This document shows, in pieces, positions 63,212-64,000 of a stretch of DNA of 64,000 nt. The position numbers and the translations under genes are program-made. Position 1 is the stretch's first letter; each line of letters begins with the position of its first letter. The notes below the pieces were generated by a model. It was given only the letters and a program-made list of their open reading frames with translations, was not told where the DNA came from and did no database searches. The stretch covers positions 1,364,001 to 1,428,000 of the forward strand of contig NZ_CP109965.1 in NCBI RefSeq assembly GCF_026725475.1, written 5' to 3'. The stretch comes from Catenovulum adriaticum (lineage in GTDB: Bacteria; Pseudomonadota; Gammaproteobacteria; Enterobacterales; Alteromonadaceae).

Positions 63212-64000
63212 TTATGCTTGAGTGTAAACCGCTTTTAAGCGCTCAATAAAGCGAGTTAATTCACCAGACATTAAAGCAAAATCGGCATCGAGTCGTGCCA
63301 TTTTATCTTCATCGGTAATGTCTTCATTTTGTTCTTTGACAACATCGCTAAATTTAATCCGTTTTATGGATGAATCATCTGCCAGTACACAACTTAACGT
63401 ATCATCCCAATCCACAGCAATTTTAGTTACCTGTTTGCCGTTATTTAAGTGGTTTTGTAAATCATCAGAATCTAAACTTAAGTTTTTAATGCGAAGTGTT
63501 CCTTCGTCTTCGGCAAAATCTTTTAGCTCAACCTCGGTCCCTAAGCTGAAATCGCTTGGGTGATCACCACGCATCCATTCTGTAAAGGTAGCCATTAGTG
63601 GGGTTTCAATCTCAAGTGGAATCACGGGGAGTGAGCCTAAACATTTTCGCAAATAAGCAGTTAGCTCTTCTGCTTTATTTGGACTTGATGCTTCGATAAC
63701 GATCCAACCTGCTTTCATTGCAATATAAGCATTTACAAAAGAAGATTTAGTAAAGGCTTGCGGTAATAGGGTATGAATAAGCTCTTCTTTAATATTTTGT
63801 TTTTCTTTACCTTTAACTTTACGGCCTTCGGCTTCTTCAATCTCTTTAAGTTTGTCTTCTAATTGTTCGCGTACTACGGCTGCTGGTAACACTTTTTCTT
63901 GTTTTTTTAAGCATACTAATAAAAAGTCGCCAGCGTTATGAGTTAAGGTTGCCGCTTTGGGGCCTAACGCGGGTGTCCAACCAATTGATTGCATATCGGT
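63212..64000 (-). CDS. rdgC: Recombination-associated protein RdgC, N-terminus cut by window edge
   Basis: The visible 262 codons run from ...DMQSIGWTPALG to the C-terminus and match RdgC after about residue 45 of the usual 300. The reading frame continues past base 64000. RdgC forms a ring dimer around DNA and restrains RecA. Recognisable stretches are GKEKQNIKEE, SSFVNAYIAMKAGWIVIEAS and TEWMRGDHPSDFSLG. The methionine at 63994 is internal, not the start. Confidence 0.93.
   Translation of the reverse strand, partial: TDMQSIGWTPALGPKAATLTHNAGDFLLVCLKKQEKVLPAAVVREQLEDKLKEIEEAEGRKVKGKEKQNIKEELIHTLLPQAFTKSSFVNAYIAMKAGWIVIEASSPNKAEELTAYLRKCLGSLPVIPLEIETPLMATFTEWMRGDHPSDFSLGTEVELKDFAEDEGTLRIKNLSLDSDDLQNHLNNGKQVTKIAVDWDDTLSCVLADDSSIKRIKFSDVVKEQNEDITDEDKMARLDADFALMSGELTRFIERLKAVYTQA

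Noticed and set aside
1..64000. Mobile elements, tRNA/rRNA genes, phage genes or defence systems
   Set aside because: Searched by eye for transposase/integrase motifs, tRNA T-arm sequences and known defence-protein motifs; none was convincing.

Overview
The window looks like a chromosomal segment of a marine gammaproteobacterium of the order Alteromonadales. The evidence is AT-rich DNA, gene orders shared with E. coli and Shewanella (rlmKL-uup-rmf-fabA-ycbZ, thrS-infC-rpmI-rplT, pheST-ihfA, bioA/bioBFCD), a GH86 agarase/porphyranase-type enzyme, and proteins with GlyGly-CTERM-like tails. A Catenovulum-like agar degrader would fit, but the genus is inference. No tRNA, rRNA, CRISPR array, insertion sequence or phage gene was seen.

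Layout. 0.2-2.2 kb: orphan CHASE3 hybrid histidine kinase. 2.3-4.7 kb: GH86 lipoprotein with its own promoter, followed by a 573-base gap. 5.3-6.6 kb: DUF2989 lipoprotein divergent from a membrane-anchored thioredoxin-like gene that carries an in-frame stop. 6.7-15.4 kb: rlmKL, a glutaredoxin-like gene, uup and a DUF3466 gene in one direction, then rmf (58 aa), then fabA and the Lon-like ycbZ on the other strand. The fabA promoter holds a perfect FabR-type palindrome between -35 and -10. 15.7-18.9 kb: thrS-infC(ATT start)-rpmI-rplT. 19.0-23.6 kb: a yajL-like gene, then pheS-pheT-ihfA. 23.7-30.8 kb: asnS, a small membrane protein, and the divergent biotin operons around a BirA-type operator. 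31.0-35.5 kb: pgm and glgP, which interconvert glycogen, glucose-1-P and glucose-6-P. 35.7-37.2 kb: a ZIP-like transporter and an SDR oxidoreductase.

37.4-55.8 kb is the accessory, surface-oriented part. On the minus strand a TPR-LicD protein, a CDP-alcohol-type cytidylyltransferase and an unknown protein form a likely phospho-alcohol transfer cassette. On the plus strand come a small secreted subtilase, a TIGR03032-family protein, a 4222-residue repeat protein and an outer-membrane barrel. The last three are packed 23 bases apart or overlapping behind a good sigma70 promoter. The giant gene carries long, nearly identical internal duplications.

55.9-64 kb: a MoxR-DUF58-TgpA operon, a CpxRA-type two-component system with a CpxR box placed just upstream of its own promoter, an OxyR-like regulator with the redox cysteine pair, and rdgC running off the window edge.

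Most of the window is core genome. The places most worth a second look are the giant-protein cluster, the LicD/cytidylyltransferase cassette, the interrupted thioredoxin gene, and several regulatory sites that can be read directly.
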